From: CAYLMG01 sp964464635
GTDB lineage: Bacteria; Planctomycetota; Phycisphaerae; Sedimentisphaerales; Anaerobacaceae
NCBI GenBank assembly: GCA_964464635.1
Contig: CAYXGT010000023.1
Coordinates: forward strand, 1 to 30,786
Length of the DNA stretch: 30,786 nt
Reading direction: 5' to 3'
In this document: one piece after another, positions 30,528-30,786 of the stretch
Position numbering within the stretch: position 1 is the first letter of the stretch
How the letters are laid out: each line of letters starts with the position of its first letter
Translations under genes and position numbers: made by a program
The notes under the pieces: model-generated
The model's input: the letters and a program-made list of their open reading frames with translations, nothing else
Databases searched by the model: none
What the model was told of the DNA's origin: nothing

Positions 30528-30786
30528 TGACCTTGTATGTTGAATTATATTCACGTATTTTAGTGTTTATTCGTGGTTGATTTTCTCTTTTTCTGTATTC
30601 TGTCTTCTGTATTCTTTTTTTATTTTTACCTTGAATATATCGCCTTAATTTATTCGTGTTTATTCGTGTTAATTTATGCCCAAGGTATTCGTGGTTAGAT
30701 TTTTCTTTTTGACTTTTGACTAATTTTCTTTGTGCACTTCGTGTTCTTCGTGGTTCCAAAAAATTATTATTTTTTCATTGAATATA

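Larger units (their letters stand above)
30038..30786. other. Repeat-derived spacer at window end
   Basis: I see no credible gene. The sequence is largely built from degenerate words (TTCGTG, CTTCGTGTTCTTCGTGG, CTGTATTCTGT, AATCCGTG, CTCTGCGG) and two 33-bp palindromes. TTGAATATATCGCCTTAATT (30633-30652) echoes 7874-7893. The only long frames here are by-products of the repeats. Confidence 0.6.

Noticed and set aside
30451..30759. 102-codon minus-strand frame
   Set aside because: Composed of word repeats and a 33-bp palindrome; low-complexity Arg/Lys/Thr-rich translation.

Overview
The window looks like a piece of a draft genome (one 10-N scaffold gap at 4397-4406) from a heterotrophic, polysaccharide-degrading bacterium, most likely a planctomycete of the Phycisphaerae/Sedimentisphaerales kind. 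This is inference. It rests on two secreted beta-helix proteins ending in a single dockerin-like Ca-binding repeat (GDINGDC then AIMALHW), a Chlamydia-Hc1-like histone H1 protein, a secreted PL11 lyase, and intergenic spaces crowded with short palindromes. No rRNA, tRNA, CRISPR array or transposase was seen.

Layout. 1-2839: ftsY (minus) and dnaA (plus, TTG start) are divergent, with a good TTGACA-N17-TAGATT promoter before dnaA. 2840-7818: a restriction-modification island lies directly behind dnaA. It holds a 42-aa leader ORF, a fused nuclease-methyltransferase broken only by the assembly gap, a specificity subunit with two similar halves, a predicted modification-sensing Mrr-type nuclease and a small unknown gene. 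No HsdR helicase is present, so the fused enzyme plus S subunit resembles the BcgI-type (type IIB) architecture. 7819-8811: a repeat-rich spacer, then cspA-like and a family-4 uracil-DNA glycosylase. 10018-13300: two tandem secreted beta-helix paralogues. 13471-18864: a minus-strand operon, glutamate dehydrogenase / an 862-aa KaiC-like-pseudo-ATPase + PPDK-N protein / a second glutamate dehydrogenase, with a divergent LysR regulator at 19046.

19953-28862 is a plus-strand run: HAD phosphatase, a large secreted protein with three copies of a zinc-peptidase domain (only the first with an intact HEXXH) and a LolA-like tail, a secreted SagB-type nitroreductase, a PL11 rhamnogalacturonan lyase with a truncated extra domain, a membrane protein, a flavodoxin, a histone H1-like protein and a FabZ-like dehydratase. 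After more repeats, a HEPN-like protein of unknown function lies at 29471-30037. The last 750 bases are repeat-derived.

The most unusual items are: (a) the gdh / pseudo-KaiC-PPDK / gdh operon with a 79-nt identical block in both gdh genes; (b) the RM.S plus Mrr cassette whose apparent frameshift is a gap artefact; (c) the triplicated, decaying metallopeptidase; and (d) two families of tiny palindromic elements (a 33-bp one with core GGCGAGACCTCGCC and a ~20-bp TCCTGAG..CGAAGGA hairpin) that sit nested inside other intergenic repeats, so that removing them rejoins the host repeat.
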